The position numbers were made by a program, and so were the translations under genes. DNA of 33,599 bases from Saprospiraceae bacterium (GTDB lineage: Bacteria > Bacteroidota > Bacteroidia > Chitinophagales > Saprospiraceae), in NCBI GenBank assembly GCA_023300665.1, contig JALZUU010000457.1, positions 1 to 33,599 on the forward strand, in the 5' to 3' direction. The first letter of the stretch is position 1. Every line of letters starts with the position of its first letter. Positions 16,879 to 25,790 of this stretch are shown piece by piece. The notes under the pieces are model-generated. The model saw nothing but the letters and a program-made list of their open reading frames with translations, ran no database searches and was not told where the DNA came from.

Positions 16879-19035
16879 ATGAAAAGGATTATTACCCACT
16901 TGTGTTTGATTTTTCTCTGCCTTCAACTCAACGCCCAAACGCCCTCACTTGTTCCTTACACAGCAATGGATACGGTACCTCCGTACCAAGACTATTTTCT
17001 CTTTGGCTCTAACCTTGGATACTATTCTCCTTGGGATGATAAACAACTAGCCGATATCGCTGCAGGTGACAAAACCAAAGGCATTCCTGGTGTAGGAGTT
17101 AACTCGCTACGTCCGACTTTACCTCACATATTTTTAGAACGTTGGGGACTTGATAACAAGATTGATGAATTTGAACATTATACCAATCTAGGTATTATTA
17201 ACAATACTGTTTTTATTGGTTATCCTTCTGACGAGCAAAGAGATTGGACAGAGTATTGTCCAGATGACCCTTCGCAAGTTTTTAAAAGACTTTACCGAGA
17301 TATTTGGGATAATGGTGAAAATGGAACACCAATCAACGACGAAAATTATTATGCCGTATATCTATGGGAAATGGTCAACCTTTATAAAGATCATGTAAAA
17401 TTTTGGGAAGTTTGGAATGAACCAGATCTCGCTGAATCAGATCTTGCTTGGAGACAGCCAGGTGATCCAGAAGGTAGCTGGTGGGATACTAATCCTCAAC
17501 CTTGTGAATTTAAACTTCATGCACCGATTTTTTCTTATATCCGAATGTTACGTATCAGCTATGAAGTGATCAAATACATCGATCCGGATGCCTACATTGC
17601 AGTAGGTGGATTGGGTTATCCAAGTTTTTTAGATGCGATCATGCGGAATACTGATAATCCAAACGGTGGCGGAGTAAACCCTGACTATCCTCATCACGGA
17701 GGTGCTTACTTTGATGTGATGAGTTTTCACTCTTACCCACACATTGATGGAAGCTTACGCGACTGGAATAACGACCTTGGAGACTTCGACTATACAAGAC
17801 ATTCTGATGCTGCCGTAGATGGCCTGATTGCTAAAAAACATGAATTTGAAGCAGTTCTCCACAATTATGGATTTGATGGTCGAAATATGCCAGAAAAGGT
17901 ATTTATTACTACCGAAACAAATATTCCTAGCAAAGAATTCGATGAATACATTGGTAGCAAAAAAGCACAGCGCAATTATCTTATCAAAAGTGTTGTCGCT
18001 GCTCAGCAAAATAACATTCAGCAACTTTGTATTTATGATCTAGGAGAAAAAGAACTAGAGTCAGAAGCCAGAGGATCTTTTGATATGATGGGACTATACA
18101 AAAGTCTAGAAGATTTCGGTCCTTATCAACAAAAAGAAACAGATGGTGGTATTGCTTATAAGACAACTTCTGATCTACTTAAATTCCTACGATATGATTC
18201 TACTAGAACCAATACTTTAGCATTACCGGAAGGTGCAAGAGGTGCTGCTTTTAAAGATCCATTCACCGATAAATACACTTATGTTTTATGGGCTGAAACT
18301 AAGAATGATCGTAGCGAATGGGTAGAAGAAGTTCCATTCTTATTTCCTGAATCATTAGGACATGATGAAATACAAGTATTTGAATGGGATTATTCTCGCT
18401 CTGAGGAAATTCATACCCTTCACGCTACTAGTAGTATAGCACTTGGTGCTTCACCGATTTTCATCAAACCTAGTACACAAGTTGTCTTACCTGTCGAATT
18501 AATCGCTTTTCGTGGCTACCGCGATAACGCCGATGTGGTCTTAGAATGGGTAACCGAGTCAGAAGAAAATAATGACCACTTTATTGTCGAACACAGTATT
18601 GACGCGAGAGATTTTGAGGATATTGGTTCACTGCCTGGAGCTGGAACTACTACTGAAACTCAGTACTATACTTTAAAACATCATAGAGCAATCCGTGGAA
18701 ATAATTATTACCGCCTCAAGCAAGTAGATACCGATGGAAGCTTTGAATATAGTGAAGTAATTGTAGTAAATATTCAGTCTACTGATTTATTTACTGTTCG
18801 TCCTACTCAAGCAGACGACGAGATTCATGTAGAGTTTTATGACTTTTATGATAGAGATATTGAACTCACTATTTTTGATGTCCTCGGTCGGGTTCGAATG
18901 GATGAAATATTGCCTGCTGGACGAAACGCACTTTCTCTTGATGTTAAAAGTTTAGACGCAGGTCATTACTTTATCAGAATGAAAGTCCAAGGTGAAGATT
19001 ACTTCACCCGAAGATTTTTAAAAGTAGAATTATAA
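16879..19035 (+). CDS. Secreted clan GH-A-like glycoside hydrolase with T9SS sorting domain
   Basis: The protein has a signal peptide (residues 1-20) and a large catalytic-type domain (about 25-510). WEVWNEPDL supplies a probable acid/base glutamate E181, and FITTETNIP a probable nucleophile E346, the arrangement of TIM-barrel clan GH-A enzymes such as GH5 or GH39. FDVMSFHSYPH is also typical of the barrel. From about 536 (LPVELIAFRGYRDNADVVLE) comes the Ig-like segment that often precedes a T9SS tail, and residues about 640-718 form a type-A C-terminal sorting domain (LTIFDVLGRV, AGHYFIRM, ending RRFLKVEL). It is therefore exported by type IX secretion. The exact family and the sugar substrate are not determinable here. 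Confidence 0.75.
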   Translation: MKRIITHLCLIFLCLQLNAQTPSLVPYTAMDTVPPYQDYFLFGSNLGYYSPWDDKQLADIAAGDKTKGIPGVGVNSLRPTLPHIFLERWGLDNKIDEFEHYTNLGIINNTVFIGYPSDEQRDWTEYCPDDPSQVFKRLYRDIWDNGENGTPINDENYYAVYLWEMVNLYKDHVKFWEVWNEPDLAESDLAWRQPGDPEGSWWDTNPQPCEFKLHAPIFSYIRMLRISYEVIKYIDPDAYIAVGGLGYPSFLDAIMRNTDNPNGGGVNPDYPHHGGAYFDVMSFHSYPHIDGSLRDWNNDLGDFDYTRHSDAAVDGLIAKKHEFEAVLHNYGFDGRNMPEKVFITTETNIPSKEFDEYIGSKKAQRNYLIKSVVAAQQNNIQQLCIYDLGEKELESEARGSFDMMGLYKSLEDFGPYQQKETDGGIAYKTTSDLLKFLRYDSTRTNTLALPEGARGAAFKDPFTDKYTYVLWAETKNDRSEWVEEVPFLFPESLGHDEIQVFEWDYSRSEEIHTLHATSSIALGASPIFIKPSTQVVLPVELIAFRGYRDNADVVLEWVTESEENNDHFIVEHSIDARDFEDIGSLPGAGTTTETQYYTLKHHRAIRGNNYYRLKQVDTDGSFEYSEVIVVNIQSTDLFTVRPTQADDEIHVEFYDFYDRDIELTIFDVLGRVRMDEILPAGRNALSLDVKSLDAGHYFIRMKVQGEDYFTRRFLKVEL

Positions 19036-19079
19036 ATTACTGCTTATTTAAAAGCTATTTTTTAGTTAATGGTTATCGA

Positions 19080-19120
19080 AAATCCCTGTGTGAATTGATC
19101 ATACAGGGATTTTTATTTTT
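19080..19120 (+). terminator. Rho-independent terminator after the GH-like gene
   Basis: AAATCCCTGT (19080-19089) pairs perfectly with ACAGGGATTT (19103-19112), with a 13-nt loop and a T-rich tail (TTTATTTTT). It lies 45 nt after the stop of the secreted hydrolase gene. Confidence 0.85.
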
Positions 19121-19248
19121 ACAAAATGAGAACTTGTCTAAACTTTCATTAATTGACTGTAATTAGCAAATTTTGAGAAACGCTAAGATAGATCGCATAC
19201 TACTGGACAGATCATTCTTTCTCTTTTCATCCCTTGAGGGAATATTCG

Positions 19249-19256
19249 TATTTTTG
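19249..19256 (+). promoter_or_regulatory. Candidate -7 element for the endonuclease I gene
   Basis: TATTTTTG matches TAnnTTTG exactly and lies 20 nt upstream of the ATG at 19276, giving a leader of about 12 nt. It follows a terminator, as expected for an independent transcription unit. Confidence 0.5.
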
Positions 19257-19275
19257 TTTATAAAATATTTCCAAT

Positions 19276-20382
19276 ATGAACCGTCAAATTATCCTTCTAC
19301 TAAGTATGTTATGCTTGCCATTTATCAACCAAGCACAGATACATACTCCGCTTTTTCCTAATCTGGAAGGGGACGAATTGCTAGACGCTATTCAAGAAAA
19401 CTATTTGACTAATACGGTATTAACTTATGGGATGGCCCGCGATACCATGTTTTCTAAAATCTATAATATCAACAATAATCTAACCTGCGTTTATAGTGGT
19501 CACCAGATTTTTCTTGATCCCACAGAAGATCCTACAGAAGCAGCTTTTATGGGCGGTGCCAATAATGGGATCAATACAGAACATACTTATCCTCGATCTA
19601 AAGGAGCCGAAAATGGAAACGCGCTTAGCGATATGCACCATCTTTTTCCTACCCGTACGCCCGTCAATTCTGCTCGTGGCAGTTTTCCTTTTGCAGACAT
19701 TAATGATAATAGTACGGATGATTGGTGGCGAAATAATTCTTCTCAAAGTAGTATTCCTTCATCAAATATCATTGATGAATTTAGTGAATCTAGAAATGGT
19801 AGTTTTGAACCACGTGAAGACCATAAAGGAAATGTAGCGCGTGCCGTTTTTTATTTTTATACGATGTATCGCAATCAAGCTAATAACGCTGATCCTAGTT
19901 TTTTTGAAATACAACGAGCCACCTTATTAAGATGGCACCAAGAAGATCCAGTAGACGAAACAGAATATGATCGTACTTTTCAGATTGCCGATTATCAGGA
20001 CGACAAACCCAATCCTTTTATCCTAGATACTTTATTGGCTTATCGAATTTATTGTACTAATAATTTGGGCGTTTGTGATTTCGCTGTTCCAACTTCAAAC
20101 ATCGACTTACCTGGTTTTTCTTTAGGACAAAGTCAACCCAATCCAACTACGAGTGTTACACAAATTCCTTATACGCTTGGTACCTCCGCAAATGTTCAAT
20201 TACGCGTTTATGACTTGTTAGGAAATTTGATAAAGGTCATTATAAATGATGCTACCCAAATAGCGGGTGATTATGAAGTAGGAGTAGAATTACAGCAAGC
20301 AGGTGTTTATTTTTATGAATTAGCGGTTAGAACCGATAATGGAAATCAGCGATTTAGTCGGCGGTTGGTGGTGGGTCGATGA
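19276..20382 (+). CDS. Secreted endonuclease I family nuclease with T9SS sorting domain
   Basis: The 368-residue protein has a signal peptide (residues 1-20) and an endonuclease I (EndA/NucM-type, HNH-like) domain. The signature NTEHTYPRSKGAENGNALSD then MHHLFPT carries the catalytic histidine (H103 in EHTYPRS) and further metal-site residues; RTPVNSARGSFPF and DHKGNVARAVFYF are also family hallmarks. The C-terminal 85 residues (LGQSQPNPTTSVTQIPYTLG, LRVYDLLGNLI, AGVYFYEL, RFSRRLVVGR) form a type-A T9SS sorting domain. It probably degrades extracellular DNA for nutrients or biofilm turnover. It sits within a run of exported-protein genes. Confidence 0.92.
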   Translation: MNRQIILLLSMLCLPFINQAQIHTPLFPNLEGDELLDAIQENYLTNTVLTYGMARDTMFSKIYNINNNLTCVYSGHQIFLDPTEDPTEAAFMGGANNGINTEHTYPRSKGAENGNALSDMHHLFPTRTPVNSARGSFPFADINDNSTDDWWRNNSSQSSIPSSNIIDEFSESRNGSFEPREDHKGNVARAVFYFYTMYRNQANNADPSFFEIQRATLLRWHQEDPVDETEYDRTFQIADYQDDKPNPFILDTLLAYRIYCTNNLGVCDFAVPTSNIDLPGFSLGQSQPNPTTSVTQIPYTLGTSANVQLRVYDLLGNLIKVIINDATQIAGDYEVGVELQQAGVYFYELAVRTDNGNQRFSRRLVVGR

Positions 20383-20439
20383 TAGAAATTATTTTCCCTA
20401 TCACATAAATCTACTGTTACTACCAAGCCAAAATTATAC

Positions 20440-22644
20440 ATGTACAAGCAAATTATTTTTCTAATATTATTAAGCGCTCAATTTTCATTTGCACAAGAAA
20501 AGAAAACAGTAGATTTTAAAAAAGACTTTCAATATCATATCCGTGCGGCTACAGATGAGATAACCATCGATGGACAACTCAACGAGTCGACTTGGAATTC
20601 AGCAGAAGTAGGTGGTGATTTTTGGCAAAAAATACCTTATTTCGCGGAAGGGGCTGATCCTAGAACAGAAATTAGACTCGCCTATGATGACAAATATCTT
20701 TATGTCGCTACCAAATCTTATCAATCAGAACCTTTAACGATTACCACCCTTAAAAGAGATGTTTACTGGGACAATGATGGAATCGCTATCATCCTCGATC
20801 CACTCAACACCAAAACCAATGCTGTCCTTTTCGGGACCTCTGCCATCGGTGTTCAATATGATGCGACCAATTCGCCTAATTCTTCCACTAATTCTGATTG
20901 GAGTAATAAATGGTATGTCGAAACCCACGTCACTGACGAATATTGGTCTGCAGAATTTGCGATTCCTTTTAAGATTCTTAGATATGATCCTAGCCTCCAA
21001 GAATGGGGAATGAATTTCGTTCGAAATATTAAATACTGCAATCAATTTCATAATTGGACGGCCGTTCCTGAAGGTTTTTTTCCACCTAATCCTGCTTTCG
21101 CTGGAGCATTGATTTGGGATACACCTCCTACCAAGAAAAAAGGCAATTTTAATCTAATACCTTATGTTAGTTCCGCCGTCAATAAAAATAAAGATGAACC
21201 CACTCAGTTCGATTATAGCTTAGGACTGGATGCCAAAGTTGCGCTTACTTCTACTCTAAATCTTGACCTGACTTTCAACCCTGATTTTTCACAGGTGGAA
21301 GTAGATGAACTAGTGACTAACTTGACTAGATTTGATATCTCTCTTCCCGAAAAAAGAACTTTCTTTTTAGAAAATGCAGATGTATTTGCAGACTTTGGTA
21401 CCGGTTCGGTTCGCCCTTTCTTTTCTAGAAGAATCGGTCTAAATGCTGATTTAGAAACCGTTCCTATTTTGTATGGTGCCAGAGCTACCGGTAATATTGA
21501 TAAAAATAATAGAATTGGTGTTATGAATATTCATAGCCGATCGTCTGCTAATTCATTTGCTCAAAATCAATCTGCAGTTTCTTATAAAAGACAATTTGGT
21601 CGATCACATATCCAAGGGCTTTTTCTTAATAGACAAGCTTATGACAATACAGAATCTGTCGAAGATGATTATGGAAGAAATATAAGTGTAGAAGGTCTTT
21701 ATCAATCTAATAATGGAGAATTAAACGTTTGGGGAGGCGCACATGGTTCGATAAAAGCGGGGTTTAATGATAAGAATATGGTTTACCATGCGGGAGGAAG
21801 ATATAGAAATGCTAATTGGACTTTTGAGAATGAAGTGGTTATGTTTCAAGAAAATTATTTTGCAGATATTGGCTTTACAGCCCGGGTTAATAATTTTGAT
21901 GCAGCGCGAGATACCATCATTCGAGCAGGATTCAATTCTGAATTTGCTTATATAGAATATCAAAAAAGACCGAGATCAGGTAATATTATTAGACATCAGA
22001 TTGATATTGAAAACAACACCATCCTTAATTCAGATTGGAGTTTTAATGAAACCACCACAAATCTGCATTATGCTATGACGTTTAAGAATACTGCTCGATT
22101 TGAGGGAGAAATTTCCTATAATGATATCTCCTTACTTTTTCCATTTAGTTTTACAGATGATACGCCTTTTCCAATAGATAGATATAAAAACTTTAGCGGC
22201 GAACTATCTTTTCAATCAGATGAAAGAAAAGATTTTTCCTTCGATGGTTCTGCAAAAACAGGTGGGTTTTATAATGGGCGATTGACGTCTTTTGATGTTG
22301 GTGTCAATTATAGAATTCAACCTTGGGGAAATTTTTCAGTTGGTTATCAATGGAACGACCTAAGTTTTCCTGATCCTTTTGGACAATCAAAAATCACCGC
22401 ACTAGTTTCTAAAATAGAAATAGGATTTAATAAAAACCTCTTGTGGACTACACTTTTTCAATATGTAGATCAATCTGATTTTATGGGAATTAATAGCCGA
22501 TTACAGTGGAGGTTCTCTCCTATGTCAGATATCTTTTTAGTCTATGTAGACAATTATGATGTTGGTAGGCTTTCGCCAAACAGTAGTCGATCTTTATTCT
22601 CTAATAATCGAGCAGTTATTCTGAAAGTTAATTATTGGTATTGA
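20440..22644 (+). CDS. CBM9-like / DUF5916 outer-membrane-type protein
   Basis: The protein has a signal peptide (residues 1-19) and then a family-9 carbohydrate-binding-like beta-sandwich (about 30-200: ITIDGQLNESTWNSAEVGGD, RLAYDDKYLYVATKSY, WGMNFVR). A long C-terminal DUF5916 region with barrel-like alternating aromatic strands follows (FNPDFSQVEVDELVTNLTRF, PEKRTFFLENADVF, FSRRIG, ending AVILKVNYWY). Bacteroidota encode many such proteins; the role is unknown, although an outer-membrane beta-barrel is likely. At 734 residues it is of ordinary length. It begins 57 nt after the nuclease stop, so cotranscription is possible. Confidence 0.88.
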   Translation: MYKQIIFLILLSAQFSFAQEKKTVDFKKDFQYHIRAATDEITIDGQLNESTWNSAEVGGDFWQKIPYFAEGADPRTEIRLAYDDKYLYVATKSYQSEPLTITTLKRDVYWDNDGIAIILDPLNTKTNAVLFGTSAIGVQYDATNSPNSSTNSDWSNKWYVETHVTDEYWSAEFAIPFKILRYDPSLQEWGMNFVRNIKYCNQFHNWTAVPEGFFPPNPAFAGALIWDTPPTKKKGNFNLIPYVSSAVNKNKDEPTQFDYSLGLDAKVALTSTLNLDLTFNPDFSQVEVDELVTNLTRFDISLPEKRTFFLENADVFADFGTGSVRPFFSRRIGLNADLETVPILYGARATGNIDKNNRIGVMNIHSRSSANSFAQNQSAVSYKRQFGRSHIQGLFLNRQAYDNTESVEDDYGRNISVEGLYQSNNGELNVWGGAHGSIKAGFNDKNMVYHAGGRYRNANWTFENEVVMFQENYFADIGFTARVNNFDAARDTIIRAGFNSEFAYIEYQKRPRSGNIIRHQIDIENNTILNSDWSFNETTTNLHYAMTFKNTARFEGEISYNDISLLFPFSFTDDTPFPIDRYKNFSGELSFQSDERKDFSFDGSAKTGGFYNGRLTSFDVGVNYRIQPWGNFSVGYQWNDLSFPDPFGQSKITALVSKIEIGFNKNLLWTTLFQYVDQSDFMGINSRLQWRFSPMSDIFLVYVDNYDVGRLSPNSSRSLFSNNRAVILKVNYWY

Positions 22645-22857
22645 AGCTATTTAAGAATTGTCTATTATATGACTTAAAGCAGAAAATATTATCGTCTTTC
22701 TGACAAAAATGTTTTTCCCAAGGCTAATCGAACACATTCTATAATAGATAATGAGCAAAATGTTATATCTTGAAAATCCTAAGAACCGCATACTGAAGTT
22801 AGACTTATCACCTTTTGTATATTTTTTAAGTAACATTTTTTATAGAAAATTATCAAG

Positions 22858-23298
22858 ATGAATAAATTATTATTTTCCACCCTATTATTATTTTCTTTTA
22901 CTTTCCTTATTACTTCTTGTGATAATGACGATGAACCTGAAATAATTAATTTTGACTATAATGCACAGATCAACTCTCCAAGTACCGCTGATAAGCGTGT
23001 AGGAGAATCAATTCATATCCATGTTGATTTTGAAAGTCAGACAGAAAAAACGGTACACCACGTAAATGTCAAAATTTACAATAAAGCAGATCCAACGCAA
23101 GTAATTTACGACGCACCTGGTGATGCACACGTTCATGAAGAGGATGGATTATTTGATTACCATGATGACTTTCCTCTAACTGCTGAAAAAGGAGTTGCTG
23201 CACATACCGATTGGATTTTGGAAGCAAAAGTTTGGGCACATGAAGCTGGACTAGCAGAAACAGTAGAGTCTATTGAATTTCACGTTCATCCTGAATAA
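22858..23298 (+). CDS. Histidine-rich DUF4625-like lipoprotein
   Basis: This 146-residue lipoprotein has a signal with a lipobox ending at Cys21 (LITSC) followed by acidic DNDDEPE. The mature part reads as a single Ig-like beta-sandwich resembling DUF4625 (NSPSTADKRVGESIHIHVDF, then YDAPGDAHVHEEDGLFDYHD, ILEAKVWAHEAG). There are a dozen histidines, many in pairs with acidic residues (HIHVD, HHVN, HVHEED, HVHPE), which could bind metal. Function is not established. The gene stands alone; its 3' end leads directly into an inverted-repeat region and a terminator shared with rho. Confidence 0.7.
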   Translation: MNKLLFSTLLLFSFTFLITSCDNDDEPEIINFDYNAQINSPSTADKRVGESIHIHVDFESQTEKTVHHVNVKIYNKADPTQVIYDAPGDAHVHEEDGLFDYHDDFPLTAEKGVAAHTDWILEAKVWAHEAGLAETVESIEFHVHPE

Positions 23299-23310
23299 TC
23301 CAGCCTGTTG

Positions 23311-23528
23311 GCTATTGGCCAGTTAGCTAGTTGGCTCCCTTGATCGCGGATGCCCTTCGGGCATTTTATCGCGAATTAAACGGGACTAATAAACTAACAA
23401 AAAGCAAGTAAAAAAGGGTTGTCAACATCATGTTGACAACCCTTTTTTCAACCTATAATATACTCTTGTAACTCATCACTAAAAAGATCAAATTAGAAGA
23501 GCAGCTAACTAGCTAACAGGCCAATAGC
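23311..23528. repeat. Inverted-repeat pair bounding the space between the lipoprotein gene and rho
   Basis: The 26 bases at 23311-23336 and the reverse complement of 23503-23528 match at 24 of 26 positions (GCTATTGGCC, then GTTAGCTAGTT). The two arms lie almost against the flanking gene ends: the right arm finishes 3 nt from the rho stop. Between them is a hairpin TCGCG (23344-23348) / CGCGA (23370-23374) with an inner TGCCC/GGGCA stem, plus a long terminator. The arms belong to the same word family as the terminator at 9231 and the repeat at 31129. Confidence 0.75.
23411..23447. terminator. Bidirectional terminator between convergent genes
   Basis: The 17-base arm AAAAAGGGTTGTCAACA (23411-23427) is perfectly complementary to 23431-23447 with a 3-nt loop. 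The A and T ends give a U-tail in both directions, so it can end transcription of both the lipoprotein gene and the convergent rho gene. Confidence 0.9.
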
Positions 23529-23531
23529 TAT

Positions 23532-25301
23532 TTAGCCATTCATAGAAGTTAAGAACTCTTCATTCGTTTGCGTATGTAGCATATGCTTACGTAAGAATTC
23601 CATCGCTTCGTCTGGCTTCATATCTGCTAAGTGCTTACGAAGGATGAACATTCGCTGTAAAGTTTCCTTATCAAATAGCAAGTCTTCTCGACGAGTACTG
23701 GATTTGGTAAGGTCGATAGCAGGGTAGAGACGTTTGTTGGCCAAAGAACGATCCAACTGTAACTCCATGTTACCTGTACCTTTAAATTCTTCGAAGATTA
23801 CTTGATCCATCTTAGAACCTGTATCAATCAAGGCAGTTGCTAAAATAGTTAGTGAACCACCTTTTTCAACGTTACGTGCTGCACCAAAGAATTTTTTCGG
23901 CTTGTGTAAAGCATTTGCTTCTACACCACCTGATAATACTTTTCCGCTAGCAGGTGCTACGGTGTTATAAGCTCGTGCCAATCGTGTAATCGAATCGAGT
24001 AGGATTACTACATCGTGACCACATTCTACCAAACGTTTGGCTTTTTCTAAGACAATGTTTGCCACTCTTACGTGGTTATCTGCTGGCTCATCAAACGTCG
24101 AAGCGACCACTTCTGCATCTACGTGACGTTTCATATCCGTTACTTCTTCTGGACGTTCATCAACTAGTAAAACTAGTAAATAACATTCAGGATGATTTTT
24201 TGCAATTGCGTTGGCAACATCTTTTAATAAGAAAGTTTTACCTGTCTTAGGTTGTGCCACGATCAAACCACGTTGTCCTTTTCCGATTGGAGAAAACAAA
24301 TCAATCATTCGCTCTCCGTAATCTTTTCCATTTCCAGTTTTATCCGTTAATTGAAATTTCTCATTAGGAAATAATGGCGTTAAATAATCGAAAGGAACTC
24401 GATCTCTTACCTGTTGTGGTTCCAAACCATTGATGTTAGAAACTCTTAATAAGGCAAAATATTTTTCTCCTTCTTTTGGTGGGCGAATCGCACCTTTGAC
24501 AGTATCTCCGGTTCTCAAACCAAATAATTTAATCTGGCTTGGAGAAACATAAATATCATCAGGAGAAGTCAAGTAATTATAGTCAGAAGAACGTAAGAAA
24601 CCATAACCATCAGGCATCATTTCTAAAATTCCTTCTCCTTCTATAATACCATCTAATTCAATATTAAATTTATCCGGATCTGGTGCTGCAGGTGCTTCAC
24701 GACTGTCTCTACGATCTCGATCATCCCGATCATCTCGGCTACGACTATCACGGCGATCATCTCTACGATCATCACGGCGGTTATCGCGGCGATCGTCTCT
24801 ACGATCATCCCGACTGTCACGGCGATCATCTCTACGATCGTCCCGGCGATCGCGGTCATCGCGGCGATCGTCTCTACGATCATCACGGCTATCGCGACGG
24901 TCATCCCGACTATCTCTACGGTCTCGATCATCCCGATCATCTCGGCTACGACTATCACGGCGATCATCTCTACGATCATCACGGCGGTTATCGCGGCGAT
25001 CATCACGACTATCGCGATCAGCAGAACGACGGGTAGTTGTTTTACGATCACCATTACTTCGGCTAGATGTTTTTTCGCTTTGCTCATCTTCCTCAGACTT
25101 TGTCGTCTTAGAAACAGGCTTGGAACGTTTTTCTTCTTTCTCCTTTTTACCACTATCTTCTTTACCTACCGCTTGTTCGTCAAGGATTTTATAGATTAGC
25201 TCTTTTTTTGTCAATTTCTTATACCCTTTTAGCTCTAGTTCTTCCGCTAGATTTTTAAGTTCAGGTACCAGCATATCATTTAGCTGCAAAATGTCGTACA
25301 T
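23532..25301 (-). CDS. rho: Transcription termination factor Rho with Arg/Asp-rich disordered insertion
   Basis: Rho is the hexameric RNA helicase that ends transcription. In 589 residues: N-terminal helical domain (1-45, [20 protein letters not shown]), a charged linker (46-95), an Arg/Asp polyampholyte tract (96-201, almost only R, D and S), the OB-fold RNA-binding domain (about 213-290, [16 protein letters not shown]), and the RecA-like ATPase with Walker A PKTGKT (351-356), Walker [11 protein letters not shown] with D436, and the RNA/ATP loop around 447-470. E. coli Rho is 419 residues; the excess is the tract. Within it a 31-residue segment (102-132) recurs identically at 171-201. Bacteroidota Rho proteins are known for such insertions; in Bacteroides thetaiotaomicron this region drives condensate formation. 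The gene is monocistronic and divergent from serS. Confidence 0.97.
   Translation of the reverse strand: MYDILQLNDMLVPELKNLAEELELKGYKKLTKKELIYKILDEQAVGKEDSGKKEKEEKRSKPVSKTTKSEEDEQSEKTSSRSNGDRKTTTRRSADRDSRDDRRDNRRDDRRDDRRDSRSRDDRDDRDRRDSRDDRRDSRDDRRDDRRDDRDRRDDRRDDRRDSRDDRRDDRRDNRRDDRRDDRRDSRSRDDRDDRDRRDSREAPAAPDPDKFNIELDGIIEGEGILEMMPDGYGFLRSSDYNYLTSPDDIYVSPSQIKLFGLRTGDTVKGAIRPPKEGEKYFALLRVSNINGLEPQQVRDRVPFDYLTPLFPNEKFQLTDKTGNGKDYGERMIDLFSPIGKGQRGLIVAQPKTGKTFLLKDVANAIAKNHPECYLLVLLVDERPEEVTDMKRHVDAEVVASTFDEPADNHVRVANIVLEKAKRLVECGHDVVILLDSITRLARAYNTVAPASGKVLSGGVEANALHKPKKFFGAARNVEKGGSLTILATALIDTGSKMDQVIFEEFKGTGNMELQLDRSLANKRLYPAIDLTKSSTRREDLLFDKETLQRMFILRKHLADMKPDEAMEFLRKHMLHTQTNEEFLTSMNG
24706..25001. 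repeat. 89-bp direct duplication within the rho Arg/Asp tract
   Basis: Bases 24706-24794 and 24913-25001 are identical except for one position (24714 A, 24921 G), offset by exactly 207 bp (69 codons). The DNA between is built of related short units (CGNCGATCRTC words), so the tract looks like a repeat array that grew by in-frame slippage or unequal recombination. Confidence 0.9.
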
Positions 25302-25592
25302 ACAAGTGTTTTTTAAGAAAAAATTTTAGTCAATTATTGTTCGGTTAGTCAAGTCTCGTGTTATTATTATTTTCACGTTATTTGATATAGTATCTTTGAT
25401 TTGATAAGTTTGTGGAAAAGTTAAGTTGCCTATTAGGCTTTCTAGATTCAATTGGAAATGTTGAATGTGGAACTGTTTATCTGCCTGTAGGTGTTATTTA
25501 TTTCAATAAAACTTCGATTTTATAAACCTTTAAACCTAATAAGAGGTATAAATAAAGAGGAACTATAAAAAGTGGGAATTAAAGGGAATACT

Positions 25593-25610
25593 GCTTAAAC
25601 ATGTTTAAGC
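25593..25610. promoter_or_regulatory. 18-bp perfect palindrome, candidate operator
   Basis: GCTTAAACATGTTTAAGC is its own reverse complement over 18 bases, sitting roughly midway between the divergent rho and serS genes. No T run follows, so it is more likely a protein-binding site for a dimeric regulator than a terminator. Confidence 0.4.
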
Positions 25611-25708
25611 TTAATAATATTCGGGAATTAATGATGAAAAAGTAAAAAACAGGCGTGATTAACTTTCTTACGGCGTAAAAATACACAATATTTTATAAAT
25701 CCAAATAT

Positions 25709-25716
25709 TATCTTTG
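25709..25716 (+). promoter_or_regulatory. Candidate -7 element for serS
   Basis: TATCTTTG matches TAnnTTTG exactly and is 75 nt upstream of the serS ATG. A clear -33 TTG box is not visible. Confidence 0.45.
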
Positions 25717-25790
25717 CAAAAAGAAACGATAATTTTTCCACAATGTTTTGCTAAAAGCCATTTTATCACAATTTATAACTAAATATTTTA

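Larger units (their letters stand above)
25302..25790. other. Divergent rho-serS intergenic region
   Basis: These 489 bases hold no supported gene and must contain the promoters and leaders of both genes. Visible signals are TATCTTTG on the plus strand at 25391-25398 and again at 25709-25716, and an 18-bp perfect palindrome at 25593-25610. Reading left, the rho leader would be long if its promoter lies near the palindrome, which is common for autoregulated rho genes, but no exact -7 match was found on the minus strand. Confidence 0.55.

Noticed and set aside
16641-17012. 123-codon frame running into the secreted hydrolase gene
   Set aside because: It overlaps the signal-peptide region of a convincing gene by 134 nt in another frame and has no family features.
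19173-19361. 62-codon frame before and into the endonuclease gene
   Set aside because: Non-ATG start, overlaps the signal peptide of the nuclease and spans its likely promoter.
22651-22836. 61-codon minus-strand frame in the gap before the lipoprotein gene
   Set aside because: No recognisable features, low-complexity AT-rich DNA, and it occupies the lipoprotein promoter region.
24683-25036. Open frame on the plus strand rich in H, D, G and Y opposite the rho Arg/Asp tract
   Set aside because: It is the mirror of the low-complexity rho codons; repeats on one strand automatically keep the other frames open, and rho itself is certain.
24653-25153. Second minus-strand frame (166 codons, Met/Ile/Val/Ala-rich) within rho
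   Set aside because: Out-of-frame reading of the same repeat tract; it has no start signal and overlaps the real gene fully.
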